A stretch of DNA of 64,000 bases from Heliomicrobium modesticaldum Ice1. GTDB taxonomy: Bacteria; Bacillota; Desulfitobacteriia; Heliobacteriales; Heliobacteriaceae. Position numbers and translations under genes: made by a program. The stretch lies in the NCBI RefSeq assembly GCF_000019165.1, contig NC_010337.2, positions 1 through 64,000 on the forward strand, written 5' to 3'. Shown here in pieces: positions 16,724 to 25,607 of the stretch; the first letter of the stretch is position 1, and the number at the start of each line of letters is the position of its first letter. A model generated the notes under the pieces. It worked only from the letters and a program-made list of their open reading frames with translations. It was not told where the DNA came from and did not search any database.

Positions 16724-17491
16724 GTGCATAAGAACGTCTACTATGCCAAGTCGCCCAAAAAAATCTGCACCGCCGTCAGCAGCGATGGGTCGCCGGCGGA
16801 CAAGGGCGTCTGTGCCCCTTCGCATGCCCTTCGACAGCCACCATCGATGGAGCAGGCTCATCCCCAGCTTGCCTACCCGCATCATGGGAATCCATATTAT
16901 CCCGAGTCCTACCCGTCCCAATACTGCCCGCCCCACCCTTGCCCACCACAACCGAGGCCGAAAAGCAAGCGAATCAAGGCGATGGTTGTCGTTGCGGAAA
17001 AAGAAGTCAAAAAGGTGGCCGACCTGACCATCCCGGCGCCAGTGGGTGTGGGGCTGGATCCCCATACAGGCCAATTGACCGCATCTGTCGAGCTTGAGCC
17101 CTTTGGAGAGCCTCAACTGCAACCGAAGATCATCAACAATATGGTCATCAACGAAGGGATTATCTGTGTCAAACTGATTGTGAAGGACAATGATCCGGCA
17201 CCATGTCCTGATGTGAGAAAAGGCTTTGAGAAAAAAATATGCATTCCTGTTCAGACGGTTCTAGAATGCAAAGGCATCCAGCCGGACGATGACATTCAGG
17301 AAAAGGTTTGTATCAGCGCCCTGAGCGTCTTTGCTGTACCGGCCAATTCGACGACAGGGACAGCGGGCAATGTGGTGAACTTGATCCTCAAAGCCATATT
17401 GGATGTGAAGATGGTCATCGCCAGAGAAGAAGTCATCACCATCCCTGTTCATCAGGAAAGCGATCCGGACTGTGGCCAATGGCATGATTAA
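16724..17491 (+). CDS. SPOCS/DUF3794-like protein 1 of 3, with Pro/His/Tyr-rich N-terminus
   Basis: The 255-aa product starts at GTG behind AAAGGAGG. Residues ~40-85 are rich in Pro, His and Tyr (YPHHGNPYYPESYPSQYCPP), reminiscent of spore-coat proteins. Residues ~95-245 are a beta-rich domain like its two neighbours: VADLTIPAPVGVGLDPHTGQ, INNMVINEGIICVKL, then VQTVLECKGIQPDDDIQEKVC and LILKAILDVKMVIAREEVITI. The arrangement resembles SPOCS/DUF3794 domains of spore morphogenesis proteins. Assignment is by pattern only. Function is inferred as structural and sporulation-related. Confidence 0.6.
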   Translation: MHKNVYYAKSPKKICTAVSSDGSPADKGVCAPSHALRQPPSMEQAHPQLAYPHHGNPYYPESYPSQYCPPHPCPPQPRPKSKRIKAMVVVAEKEVKKVADLTIPAPVGVGLDPHTGQLTASVELEPFGEPQLQPKIINNMVINEGIICVKLIVKDNDPAPCPDVRKGFEKKICIPVQTVLECKGIQPDDDIQEKVCISALSVFAVPANSTTGTAGNVVNLILKAILDVKMVIAREEVITIPVHQESDPDCGQWHD

Positions 17492-17576
17492 GAGCAGATG
17501 CAGAGGAACCTCAGGGATGCCTCTCCCATATATTGAAGCAGAATGAAGATTACCTGTGGAGAGGAGTCCGATCACA

Positions 17577-18086
17577 GTGTCCCATTCCTTTGACTTTATT
17601 GACGACCGGTTTTTTGACCAGCGGATCAAGGTGCCCAAGGTGATCTGCCAAAAGTTCGTGCAAGAGATCGGCGATCTGATGGTACCGGCACCGGCGGGTG
17701 TCACCCTCGATGTGCAGACGGGAAAGCTCAACCAAATGGTGCGGTTGGAATGGGTCGGCCCGCCGCAGTTGCGGGCGGTCACTGTATTGCCGAACAAGGT
17801 GATCAACCAAGGTGTCGTGCCGGTTCGCCTACTCGTCGACAACATCGTCGCCATTCAACTTCTGGAGATCCCCTTTCAAGGCGTGATTGATTGCCCAGGC
17901 GCCAGCCCTGGGGATATCGTGCAGAAACATGACGTGCAAATTGAAGGGTTCAGCATCAATCCGGTACAGATACTTACGGAAGGCGTCTTAACGCTGCACC
18001 TCATCCTGAAGGTGGCGTTGCATCTTTGCCTCGTTGTTGCTTCGGAGCGGATATTGAAGGTCAACGCGGCGGAAACCTTTTGTTAA
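17577..18086 (+). CDS. SPOCS/DUF3794-like protein 2 of 3
   Basis: GTG at 17577 is chosen because GAGAGGAG lies 10 nt upstream; the earlier GTG at 17556 overlaps that site. The ~169-aa product carries the shared domain: IGDLMVPAPAGVTLD, VLPNKVINQGVVPVRLLV, then EIPFQGVIDCPGASPGDIVQ and LILKVALHLCLVVASERILKVNAAETFC. The PF-x6-CPGA-x-PGD segment matches the end of the SPOCS/DUF3794 repeat. No signal peptide. It is followed by a terminator, so transcription with protein 1 is likely and with protein 3 less so. Confidence 0.65.
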   Translation: MSHSFDFIDDRFFDQRIKVPKVICQKFVQEIGDLMVPAPAGVTLDVQTGKLNQMVRLEWVGPPQLRAVTVLPNKVINQGVVPVRLLVDNIVAIQLLEIPFQGVIDCPGASPGDIVQKHDVQIEGFSINPVQILTEGVLTLHLILKVALHLCLVVASERILKVNAAETFC

Positions 18087-18107
18087 TATGACCACATTGT
18101 GTCGAGG

Positions 18108-18140
18108 AAAAAGGGCTTGGCTGTTGCCGGGCCTTTTTTT
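18108..18140 (+). terminator. Terminator after SPOCS-like protein 2
   Basis: An AAGGGCTTGGC / GCCGGGCCTT hairpin is followed by TTTTTTT. Confidence 0.75.
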
Positions 18141-18269
18141 GTTGGGAAAAAGATGAAAAAGCAGAGGAAACAATATCGAACTGGCGCTTTTTTCCATATC
18201 GTTTAAATAGGTGAGATGATACATCTCACCTACATCCTGAAAAGAGACAATCAAGAGGAGGATGCGCAA

Positions 18270-18794
18270 ATGGCATTTGTGAACCAGATTCAACAAGCGA
18301 CCTTTTTTCCGCAAAACCTGAAGTCGCTCCGGGTGCTTTGTCAGCAATGTGTGCAAGAAACAGGTGACGTAATAATTCCCCTGCCGACAGTGCCGGCCCT
18401 TGCCGATATCGTGAACGTGACAGTCGTCCCGACGGGCAATCCGGAAATCCGGACGACCACGGTGCTGCCGGGAAAAGTCGTCAACATGGGTGTCGTTCCC
18501 GTATCGGTGACGATCACGATCCTCGGGGTGGTATTGCCGATCACGATTCCCCTTATCGAGATCCCCTTTGAAGGAATTGTCGAGTGCCCTGGCGCCCAAC
18601 CGGGCGACATTGTTCAGAAGCATGACATTGCCTTGGAAGCGGTGGTCTCTCAACCGGTCCAACTGTTGCCAGTGGTAGGGGAAGCGCTGGTTGTTGGTTT
18701 GGAACTGCAAGCGATCGTCAAGGCCTGCATCGTTGTCGGTCGTGAAGAGGTGCTGACGGTGAATGCCGCTAACCCCTTCTGCAACTGCCCCTAA
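18270..18794 (+). CDS. SPOCS/DUF3794-like protein 3 of 3
   Basis: ATG at 18270 follows GAGGAGG by 7 nt, making the upstream in-frame start at 18216 unnecessary. The ~174-aa product shares LCQQCVQETGDVIIPLPTV, VLPGKVVNMGVVPVSV, then EIPFEGIVECPGAQPGDIVQ and a C-terminal REEVLTVNAANPFCNC with protein 2, including the final Phe-Cys. It is very hydrophobic and beta-rich, without charged coiled coil or signal peptide. With its neighbours it forms a tandem paralogue family; a spore-structure role is inferred. Confidence 0.65.
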   Translation: MAFVNQIQQATFFPQNLKSLRVLCQQCVQETGDVIIPLPTVPALADIVNVTVVPTGNPEIRTTTVLPGKVVNMGVVPVSVTITILGVVLPITIPLIEIPFEGIVECPGAQPGDIVQKHDIALEAVVSQPVQLLPVVGEALVVGLELQAIVKACIVVGREEVLTVNAANPFCNCP

Positions 18795-18874
18795 CCGTTA
18801 CCCCTCTCATCGACGCTACAGAGCTGATTGAACAGGCTGCGCCATTTTCCGTGAGCCATCTGCGGCAAAAAGCA

Positions 18875-18915
18875 AGCCCCATCCCCTCCTGTAGGAGGCG
18901 ATGGGGCTGTTGTCT
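18875..18915 (-). terminator. Strong hairpin between convergent genes
   Basis: AGCCCCATC-C-CCTCCT-GT-AGGAGG-C-GATGGGGCT forms an almost perfect 15-bp stem (18875-18907) between the SPOCS-like protein 3 gene and the convergent gene ending at 18927. On the minus strand it is followed by TGCTTTTTG. Confidence 0.8.
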
Positions 18916-18926
18916 TGCTCATGGCT

Positions 18927-19403
18927 TCAGTCGATGACCTCCTTGATAAAGAGAGTCAGGTCCTTTGTCATGTCATACTCTTTGAAGGCTACCTTGTCGT
19001 CTGCCAGGTGGACCATGATGTCCATTTTGCCGATCAACTCGCTGATGATATCTTTGACCACCCCGATAAAGCGTCCTGAATTGAATTTGTTGCTGATCCG
19101 GTTCAGTTCATCGTCGTTGAGTGTCAGCAGGCCGTCCTTTTTGACGGGGATCGTGTCAGTGATGTCTTCGATGATCTGGATTGCGGCGTTTCGCGTTTTC
19201 TCTGTCAATGGCTCGTCGATGGTCACGTCTTCTAGGCGTTTGTCTTGAATATAGACTTTGGAAACCCCTAGGTTCACCATGCGGGCGATATACCCGCTCG
19301 TCAGGGCAACCCCTTGGCTGAGCAGAACTCGTCTATCACTGGCATATATGTTTTTGGCCAGGACATCTCCTGACTTGAGATTGCTCACCGATACGATCCG
19401 CAT
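18927..19403 (-). CDS. N-terminal domain of an HD-GYP-type protein, standalone or truncated
   Basis: MRIVSVSNLKSGDVLAKNIY, then LLSQGVALTSGYIARMVNLGVSKVYIQD matches the N-terminal domain that normally precedes an HD-GYP c-di-GMP phosphodiesterase domain in clostridia. At 158 aa the gene stops just where the HD-GYP domain would begin (AFKEYDMTKDLTLFIKEVID). No His-Asp catalytic motif is present. It may be a natural stand-alone domain or a decayed gene in this IS-rich area. Confidence 0.7.
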   Translation of the reverse strand: MRIVSVSNLKSGDVLAKNIYASDRRVLLSQGVALTSGYIARMVNLGVSKVYIQDKRLEDVTIDEPLTEKTRNAAIQIIEDITDTIPVKKDGLLTLNDDELNRISNKFNSGRFIGVVKDIISELIGKMDIMVHLADDKVAFKEYDMTKDLTLFIKEVID

Positions 19404-19507
19404 GCCATCACCTGCAAAATGTTTATTTAAGATAACTGTAGTCCCTGCAAGGAGAAAGAGGAATAGAACCGGGGTCCCAATTCTGGCTTCTGTGGAAATT
19501 AGAGGAA

Positions 19508-19545
19508 AGCCCCTCGCCGATTGCGCCGGCGAAGGGCTTTCGTTA
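19508..19545. terminator. Orphan terminator-like hairpin
   Basis: AAGCCC-TCGCCG pairs with CGGCGA-GGGCTTT around 19511-19541, with a weak T tract (TTTCG). No gene clearly ends at it; 19404-19603 has no supported gene. Confidence 0.5.
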
Positions 19546-19603
19546 ATGAAGGAACCAGCTTTTTTGCCCTAATTCTCCGTAATAATTCGCTAGAGTTCTC
19601 ATA

Positions 19604-21517
19604 GAGGCCGTCTAGAAAATAAGCAAATTCCTAGCCAGCCCTTGCAAAAGCATGATTTTTTAATACAAACAGCAAAAAACTAGAGTCTTTTTATCGGTCT
19701 CACCAGCCCTTTTTGAGGATTTTCCTCAAAAAGGGCAGATCTCCCCCCTTGCACCTTATGCGGCTTTTTTGAAAGCAACACCGCGTAAGGCGCTCACCTC
19801 CAACACCATGGTTGCATTCTTATCATTTCGTAGACGGTTGAGTTTTTGAAAGTTCGCCGCTAACGCGCTGAGCCGGGCGGCATAAGCCAGATTTCGTTTT
19901 CCGATACGGCGAACCCGGCGCAGTCCGTAACGGTTGACCAGTTCATTTTGCTTGGCTTCGATGCGGCTGCGAAGACGCATCTGTTCCTTATAGATTTTCG
20001 TTTGGGAGTGCTTTGCCGCCTCGAGCATGACACCATAGGCGTTGTGAATAAAAATCGTGCGCCGATGTTTCTTTTCTTTAAAACAGGTCGTGTAACGAGG
20101 GCAGTGCTTGCAATCATGGTCCTTGGCGCGAAGCACGAAGTTCTTCCCATCTGCCACTTCCGAATAGGTGGTGATGACTTTTCCTCTCGGGCAGATCAGT
20201 TGTGTTTGGTCTTCGGAAACTTGAAATCCCTCGCCCGCGAGGATATCACATTTTGTCTTTGGTGAAAGTGGCGCCACTACGTCAATGCCTTTTTCCTTGA
20301 GGGTGACACGGTCATCGCCCGCACCATAGTGGGTATCTCCAATGATCGTCGGGTTTTCTACACAATCGGTGGGAAGCTGATCCGCTAACGGCACCAGACT
20401 GGAGCCGTCATAGTCGTTGGCTTTCATGGCCTCGGCGGCGGCGATAAATCCGGAATTTCCGACTTCAACGATGGCCATCTTATACCCGCGCCATTTCGTC
20501 TTGCCCTTACAACCGAAACGGGCTTCGCTGTCTACAGCCGAAACTATCATATCTTTGACAGAACCGCCGGGGGCTATCTCAAGAGTTCCATCATCTTTCC
20601 GAATGATTCGTTCACGGAGGATACGGCAAAGCAAAAGGGCGTAATGAATGACATCGGGCTTCTTCTTCCACGAAGCCTCCGATGACTCCACGTAGGCCAG
20701 CAGTTCGTCAGCCTCGCTGACCACTTCAACAAGCCGTTCCATTTTGGCCTTATCGTCCAGGTTATGCTCTTTCACTTCCGTCACTGTTTCCAGGTAACGT
20801 ACCGCCCGAGGGGCATGGGGGATTGCATGCCATGGAACACTGTATTGCTTCGCCAAAAGACGCACCAACAGGCGCATGGCTTGGCGGATCGGTTCGATGG
20901 TCGTGGGGGCACTGATGGGAGCTATGACATGGGTCGTGTCCGTTATCCAAGGTTCTTTCCCTGTCAAAACGCCCAGGTAGTACATCAACCGGATAAAGCG
21001 ATCGAGATAGACCTTATCAAGTTCCTTTTGGATGAGCCGTTGCCGGTGGACGCCAAAATTGGCGTGATCAATGCCCGGTTCATCGAGGGCCATTCCTAAC
21101 GCAAACTTGACCTCGATGTTCACACGTGTCTGTGCTTCCATCCCCCGGTCTGTTTCGCCCAGCATTTCCTGTAACATGCAGGCCATCGTCATCTGCCGGG
21201 CCGCATGACTGGGACGTCCGTTGTCAAGGCAATAGAGACCTGTAAAATCCTCCGGTTGTATTAATAGGGGCGCCAATTCACGAAACAGGCGAAAGACGGA
21301 ATCGGCAGGCACAAGTTGGTCCCAGAGGGCTGCAAAGTCGTAAAAGCTAACTTGGGGATCCACATCGAATCGAAACAAGGTACATCGCCTCGCTATAAAC
21401 AGTCTTTGTACCTATATCCTTCGACGCGAAGAGTCAAACTCCCTTTAAATTCCACCGATTTCCATATAAAAACGTCTTGCTTTTTGCCCTCTCTTGAGGG
21501 GGTTTTTAGACAGACTC
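19604..21517 (-). mobile_element. IS1182-like insertion sequence, copy 2 (1914 bp, inverted)
   Basis: Same ends and same length as copy 1 but opposite orientation. The flanking pentamers (TCATA left, CAGAA right) do not match, unlike the TCATG pair around copy 1. A few substitutions and two compensating homopolymer indels distinguish the copies. Confidence 0.92.
19756..21378 (-). CDS. IS1182-like transposase, copy 2
   Basis: The 540-aa frame is intact and identical to copy 1 apart from one visible residue (TTIEPIRQ). It has the same DUF772-type N-terminus, DDE region and zinc-knuckle CKHCPRYTTCF. Both copies could supply transposase in trans. Confidence 0.93.
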   Translation of the reverse strand: MFRFDVDPQVSFYDFAALWDQLVPADSVFRLFRELAPLLIQPEDFTGLYCLDNGRPSHAARQMTMACMLQEMLGETDRGMEAQTRVNIEVKFALGMALDEPGIDHANFGVHRQRLIQKELDKVYLDRFIRLMYYLGVLTGKEPWITDTTHVIAPISAPTTIEPIRQAMRLLVRLLAKQYSVPWHAIPHAPRAVRYLETVTEVKEHNLDDKAKMERLVEVVSEADELLAYVESSEASWKKKPDVIHYALLLCRILRERIIRKDDGTLEIAPGGSVKDMIVSAVDSEARFGCKGKTKWRGYKMAIVEVGNSGFIAAAEAMKANDYDGSSLVPLADQLPTDCVENPTIIGDTHYGAGDDRVTLKEKGIDVVAPLSPKTKCDILAGEGFQVSEDQTQLICPRGKVITTYSEVADGKNFVLRAKDHDCKHCPRYTTCFKEKKHRRTIFIHNAYGVMLEAAKHSQTKIYKEQMRLRSRIEAKQNELVNRYGLRRVRRIGKRNLAYAARLSALAANFQKLNRLRNDKNATMVLEVSALRGVAFKKAA

Positions 21518-21789
21518 CAGAACCTACGCAATCGAAATAGCACCAAGCAAATGAGCGACCTCTTACGGTTAACCGATTTAAGGGCGTTACCAGTTCTCTC
21601 TTTAAATGTTTAAATTATCCAGTCGATAGTTGCATTTGTCCTACGCAAGTTTATGGAAAAAAACACCTTGTTTATACCAGTGCTTCGATAGGCAATCCCA
21701 CCCTTTCACCCTTGGTCAGCTAGGCAGTAGATAAGCCCCACTCCCAGACCAAACAATATAGATGTAAAGATACCCACCTCGTCGCTTCG
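21518..21789. other. Junction between IS1182 copy 2 and the group II intron
   Basis: No complete gene. On the minus strand 21789-21720 carries the last ~23 codons of the transposase gene that the intron interrupts, ending at TAG (21720-21722). 21518-21719 shows nothing recognisable and may include the end of that transposon. Confidence 0.6.
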
Positions 21790-23673
21790 GTGCGCCCGGC
21801 ATGGGCGTTGTCTCTAGGGTGGAAGTCCCGAACGCCGAAGGTGGCAGTAGGCGTTAGCTTAAGGCAAGGGTGTCCGCCGCGAGGCGGAATCTGAAGGAAG
21901 CCAGCGGCAAACCTCCGGCCCGAGGACCACGAACCCCAGGTGAGGCTAGCGGCAGTTGGATGAGCTTGCCGAACAAAGCGAAGTCCTTGTCACCGAAGGC
22001 TGCCGAGAGTAAATGGGGCGGGTAGATGGAGGGAAAGGCAACGTTCTTACCCGGGGAGGCCTGCCGGGGGACCAAGTAACTTGGGAAACCACGCCGAAAG
22101 GCGTGGCTGAACCGGCAGGAGTCAGCAGAGGTCATAGTAGGCTGGCCCGACGTCCGGCCAGATGAAGGACCGAACATGATGGAAGGGGAAGCGACGATGC
22201 GTTCGCGTGACGCGCAGAGACAGCCGAATATCCCGAAAGGGAACTGCCAACGGGAGGAAGCGGTGAATCCGCAGGGGACCGGTGGAGTGCCGAGCGCGTT
22301 ACCGGCACAAGAAGCGAAGCAACCCCGCGAAGAGACGTATGACCTGATGGAGAAAGTCGTCGAACGAGGGAACATGACGGAAGCGTATAAGCGAGTCATG
22401 GCCAACAAAGGCGCGGCCGGAATCGACGGTATGGGGCTAGAATCCCTGCGCCCGTACCTAAAAGAGGAATGGTCGCGCATTAAACAGGAATTGTTGGAGG
22501 GGACCTATCGACCGCAACCGGTCCGGCGGGTTGAAATTCCCAAACCCCAAGGCGGAACACGGAAGCTGGGCATTCCCACTGTCGTCGATCGACTGATCCA
22601 ACAGGCCCTGAACCAGATCCTGATGCCGATCTTCGACCCTGACTTTTCCACGAACAGCTACGGATTTCGTCCGGGAAAGAGTGCGCACCAAGCGGTGAAG
22701 AAAGCGAAGGAATACATCGCCGACGGCTACCGATGGGTGGTTGACATGGACCTGGCCCAGTTCTTTGATCGCGTCAATCACGACATTCTCATGGCGCGCG
22801 TAGCGCGCAAGGTGAAGGACAAACGAATCTTGAAGTTGATCCGAGAATACCTCAAGGCCGGGGTCATGCTCAACGGGATTCGTGTGAAGAGCGAGGAAGG
22901 AACACCCCAGGGAGGTCCACTCAGCCCTTTGCTGGCGAACATCATCCTGGATGATTTGGATAAGGCACTGGAAAGCCGGGGACATCGCTTCTGCCGGTAC
23001 GCCGACGACTGTAACGTCTACGTCCGCAGTCGACGGGCAGGGCAACGAGTGATGGAGGGTATGGCAAAGTTTCTGGAGGGGCGGTTAAAACTGCAGGTCA
23101 ACTGGGAGAAAAGCGCAGTCGACCGACCCTGGAACCGAAAGTTTCTGGGGTTTTCATTTACGTGGCATAAGGCAGCAAAGATTCGGCTCGCCCCCCAAAC
23201 GGTGAAACGGGTGAAAGAGAAGATCCGCCAGTTCACTGGGCGGAACCGAAGCATTGCGATGGAGGACCGACTGGTCACCCTCAACCAATACCTGAAAGGC
23301 TGGATGGGCTACTTTCGACTCATTGACACGCCAAGCGTACTTAAAGAGTTGGATGAGTGGCTTCGCCGACGACTGCGGATGTGCCTGCTCAAGCAATGGA
23401 AGCGCCCGAAGACACGAAGACGAAACTTAGTGGCGTTGGGGATCCCGGAGGAATGGGCATGCAACATCAGCGGCTCACGAAAAGGATATTGGCGTCTGTC
23501 CTTGACCCCGCAAATGAATAAAGCCCTTGGCCTCGCCTACTGGCGGGAACAGGGCTTAGTCAGTTTAGTCGAAACATACCAATCTCATCGTCAACCAGCA
23601 TGAACCGCCGTATACCGAACGGTACGTACGGTGGTGTGAGAGGACGGGGGTTAATCACCCCCTCCTACTCGAT
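21790..23673 (+). mobile_element. Group II intron (about 1.88 kb)
   Basis: The 5' end GTGCGCCCGG at 21790 resembles the GUGYG start. About 380 nt of structured GC-rich RNA sequence precedes the reverse-transcriptase frame. The 3' end shows a domain V-like hairpin (CCGCCGTA...TACGGTGG, ~23604-23635) and a domain VI-like hairpin with a bulged A (GAGAGGACGGGGG/CCCCCTCCTACTC, ~23637-23670), ending in AT. Ends are set by eye and may be off by a few bases. Confidence 0.9.
22176..23603 (+). CDS. ltrA: Group II intron reverse transcriptase/maturase
   Basis: The 475-aa protein has RT0-RT7 blocks: NKGAAGIDGMGLES, RPQPVRRVEIPKPQGGTRKL, SYGFRPGKSAHQAV, then GTPQGGPLSPLLANIILDDLD and the catalytic RYADDCNVYV (YADD). 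After the thumb, RLVTLNQYLKGWMGYFRL lies in the maturase domain X (GIIM type). There is no HNH endonuclease at the C-terminus (ends ETYQSHRQPA). It lies in intron domain IV as usual. It binds the intron RNA, helps splicing and copies it at the target. Confidence 0.95.
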   Translation: MMEGEATMRSRDAQRQPNIPKGNCQREEAVNPQGTGGVPSALPAQEAKQPREETYDLMEKVVERGNMTEAYKRVMANKGAAGIDGMGLESLRPYLKEEWSRIKQELLEGTYRPQPVRRVEIPKPQGGTRKLGIPTVVDRLIQQALNQILMPIFDPDFSTNSYGFRPGKSAHQAVKKAKEYIADGYRWVVDMDLAQFFDRVNHDILMARVARKVKDKRILKLIREYLKAGVMLNGIRVKSEEGTPQGGPLSPLLANIILDDLDKALESRGHRFCRYADDCNVYVRSRRAGQRVMEGMAKFLEGRLKLQVNWEKSAVDRPWNRKFLGFSFTWHKAAKIRLAPQTVKRVKEKIRQFTGRNRSIAMEDRLVTLNQYLKGWMGYFRLIDTPSVLKELDEWLRRRLRMCLLKQWKRPKTRRRNLVALGIPEEWACNISGSRKGYWRLSLTPQMNKALGLAYWREQGLVSLVETYQSHRQPA

Positions 23674-25176
23674 CGCATCTCATCAATGAGATATCGAAGC
23701 GGCACATCTCGATTACGAGAAGAGGCAGGAAGGTGGTGAAAGGAAAACAATCGCTTAAGATTAAAAGCCAGCACTTGAAATCCGATCATCGCTTTGATCG
23801 CCACCGAATCGTGCACGAAGCAGTGGTCCAAGGCGTTGAACGTCTTAAGGTTGCGAAATCCAATATTCTCAATATCCCAACGAGCGGCGGCAATTTGTGC
23901 GATCGTCTGGGTATCCGCTTTTTCGGATGAGCATGTGGTTGCTATCCAGCGCTCCACCACATCAGTGACAAAGACTTCTTTGTTTGCTTCGATGACTGTC
24001 TTGTTGGTATGACGAATGATTTTTACGATTCGCATGGGCACGCGAACTTGCGGCCATTGTGCCAATCCCTCTTCGTCCCAAGCTTGAACGTAAACGGTAT
24101 TCCCTTTTCCATCTCTTTCTTCCCAAGTGGAGTCCGGAAGCCGGTTCGCAAAGCAGGCATTTGCCTCTTTCATTATCCGTCGACGTTCTTCTTTCATGCG
24201 AACAACTACATGAGCGCCTGCATCCAGAGCGGCATGAATGACGGGTGCTTTGGCAAACAGCGCGTCTAACGTGTATACATCCGTTATTTTTCCATAGGTC
24301 TCGGCCATACGTCGGATCAATCGTTGGGCGACGGTGGTTTCTCCTTCATCCTTGTCCACCCCATCCTGAGGTTTTCGCATTTCCCAGTCATAAATCAGGT
24401 TCGCGCTACCGCCAACCTGTTGGGCGACTACGACCGCATGATAATAGTCGGTGGTTTTGTCGCGGTGTTCGCGCGTAAGGCATTCGGGACAACGATAGGC
24501 CTTGGTGTGGAATAACTCCACGCCATCGATGGCAGTCACTCGCCAACCATTGATGCTTTCCTTCTGCGGGCCGCGTTGCTCCTTATATCGCTGGATCACA
24601 CAGTTATGCTGCTTTCGTTGCTCTCTTAGATCCCATTTCATCAAGGCTTGTCGCACCGTATCATGTGATGGCAATCGAATGTTTTTGGGAACCAATTGAC
24701 GGAATACCCCGGTTTTTCGCCAACGGTCCATCCGCTCCATACTCTCCATACAGAAAAAGGCGCCAAAAAAAGCGACGGTAAAAATGGCTGGGGCTTTGAT
24801 ACGGGGTTGTTTGCGACCATCCTTTGCTTGACGGACCATCTGCGAAAAGCCATATACCTTTGAGGCGTACTGCGTAAAATGTTGAATTAGTCGGCCCGCT
24901 TTTTTTCCACCAGGTGTTCTACAAAAAATTTTCTGGACTTCTTCGAGTGGCTGTGCTACGCTTTGCACTGAGGATTCCCCCTTTGTTCAGTGTTTTGCTT
25001 TGCAACCACTCACTTCGACAAAGGTAACGGGAATCCTTTAAAATTTTCTGGAAATTAATCTAATTACATCCATTTTCCCGTGGGAATTGTCGCGTTTTCA
25101 TGACAATTCTCCAACAGCGCCTCAGACAGGGGATTAGCAGACTTTTTTATTAAAGATGCGTGGGTTCTGCATGAAT

Positions 25177-25182
25177 TATAAT
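25177..25182 (+). promoter_or_regulatory. TATAAT -10 box upstream of 25203
   Basis: Consensus TATAAT lies 20 nt before CAGGGGG and the TTG start at 25203. No strong -35 box. Confidence 0.45.
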
Positions 25183-25202
25183 AACAAGACAGGGGGATAA
25201 TA

Positions 25203-25607
25203 TTGGTTAAGCCAAATTTCATTTATATTGCGGCAATTGTAGCAATAATCGGTGCTTTACCCTTTTATTTTTCTATTAAGAACAGTTCATCCGCCCCAAC
25301 GGCAGAGTATATTTCGATTACGTATTCTGATTATAATACAGATAATACCAGTGACAAAATCACAACCCAGATATTAACGCTTGATTGTCCTTCAAAGGAA
25401 ATTAAAAAAGTTTTTGAATTTGACTATACCTCACAATACCCTTTAGGGTATTGTGACAAAAAAGATCAGCTGGTTTATTTTACTAAAAGAATTGGGGATG
25501 ATCAAAATTACGGCGATCAAATATTTGTTAGCAACTTATTAGACAAAAAGGAAACGCAATTGACCTATAACTTGTTTGCAGTTAACTATATTATCCTGAA
25601 TCCGTGA
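25203..25607 (+). pseudogene. Membrane-anchored beta-propeller-like protein, 3' end lost to IS1380 copy B
   Basis: TTG at 25203 follows CAGGGGG. An N-terminal helix (FIYIAAIVAIIGALPFYFSI) is a signal anchor, followed by an extracytoplasmic beta-rich part (YISITYSDYNTDNTSD, QLVYFTKRIGDDQNYGDQIFVSNLLDKKETQLTY-type strand pattern) like the start of a TolB/WD40-type propeller. The frame enters the IS at 25595 and stops 13 nt later, so residues after AVNYI are missing or IS-encoded. Original length unknown. Confidence 0.65.

Larger units (their letters stand above)
21720..24968 (-). pseudogene. IS4-like DDE transposase gene interrupted by the group II intron
   Basis: Exon 1 (24968-23674) encodes ~430 residues: AIDGVELFHTKAY (first Asp), DVYTLDALFAKAPVI (second Asp region), AAARWDIENIGFRNLKTFNALDH with a late Glu. 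It reaches LRYLIDEMR at the intron edge. Skipping the intron, the frame continues EATRWVSLHLYCLVWEWGLSTA to TAG at 21720. Without removal the frame reads only a few intron codons (SSRRG) before a stop, so the protein may still be nearly full length. The intron lies on the opposite strand from this gene, so it cannot splice out of this mRNA. Confidence 0.75.

Noticed and set aside
16445-17122. 225-codon minus-strand frame
   Set aside because: Spans the MFS remnant and antisense of the first SPOCS-like gene; no ribosome site or family pattern.
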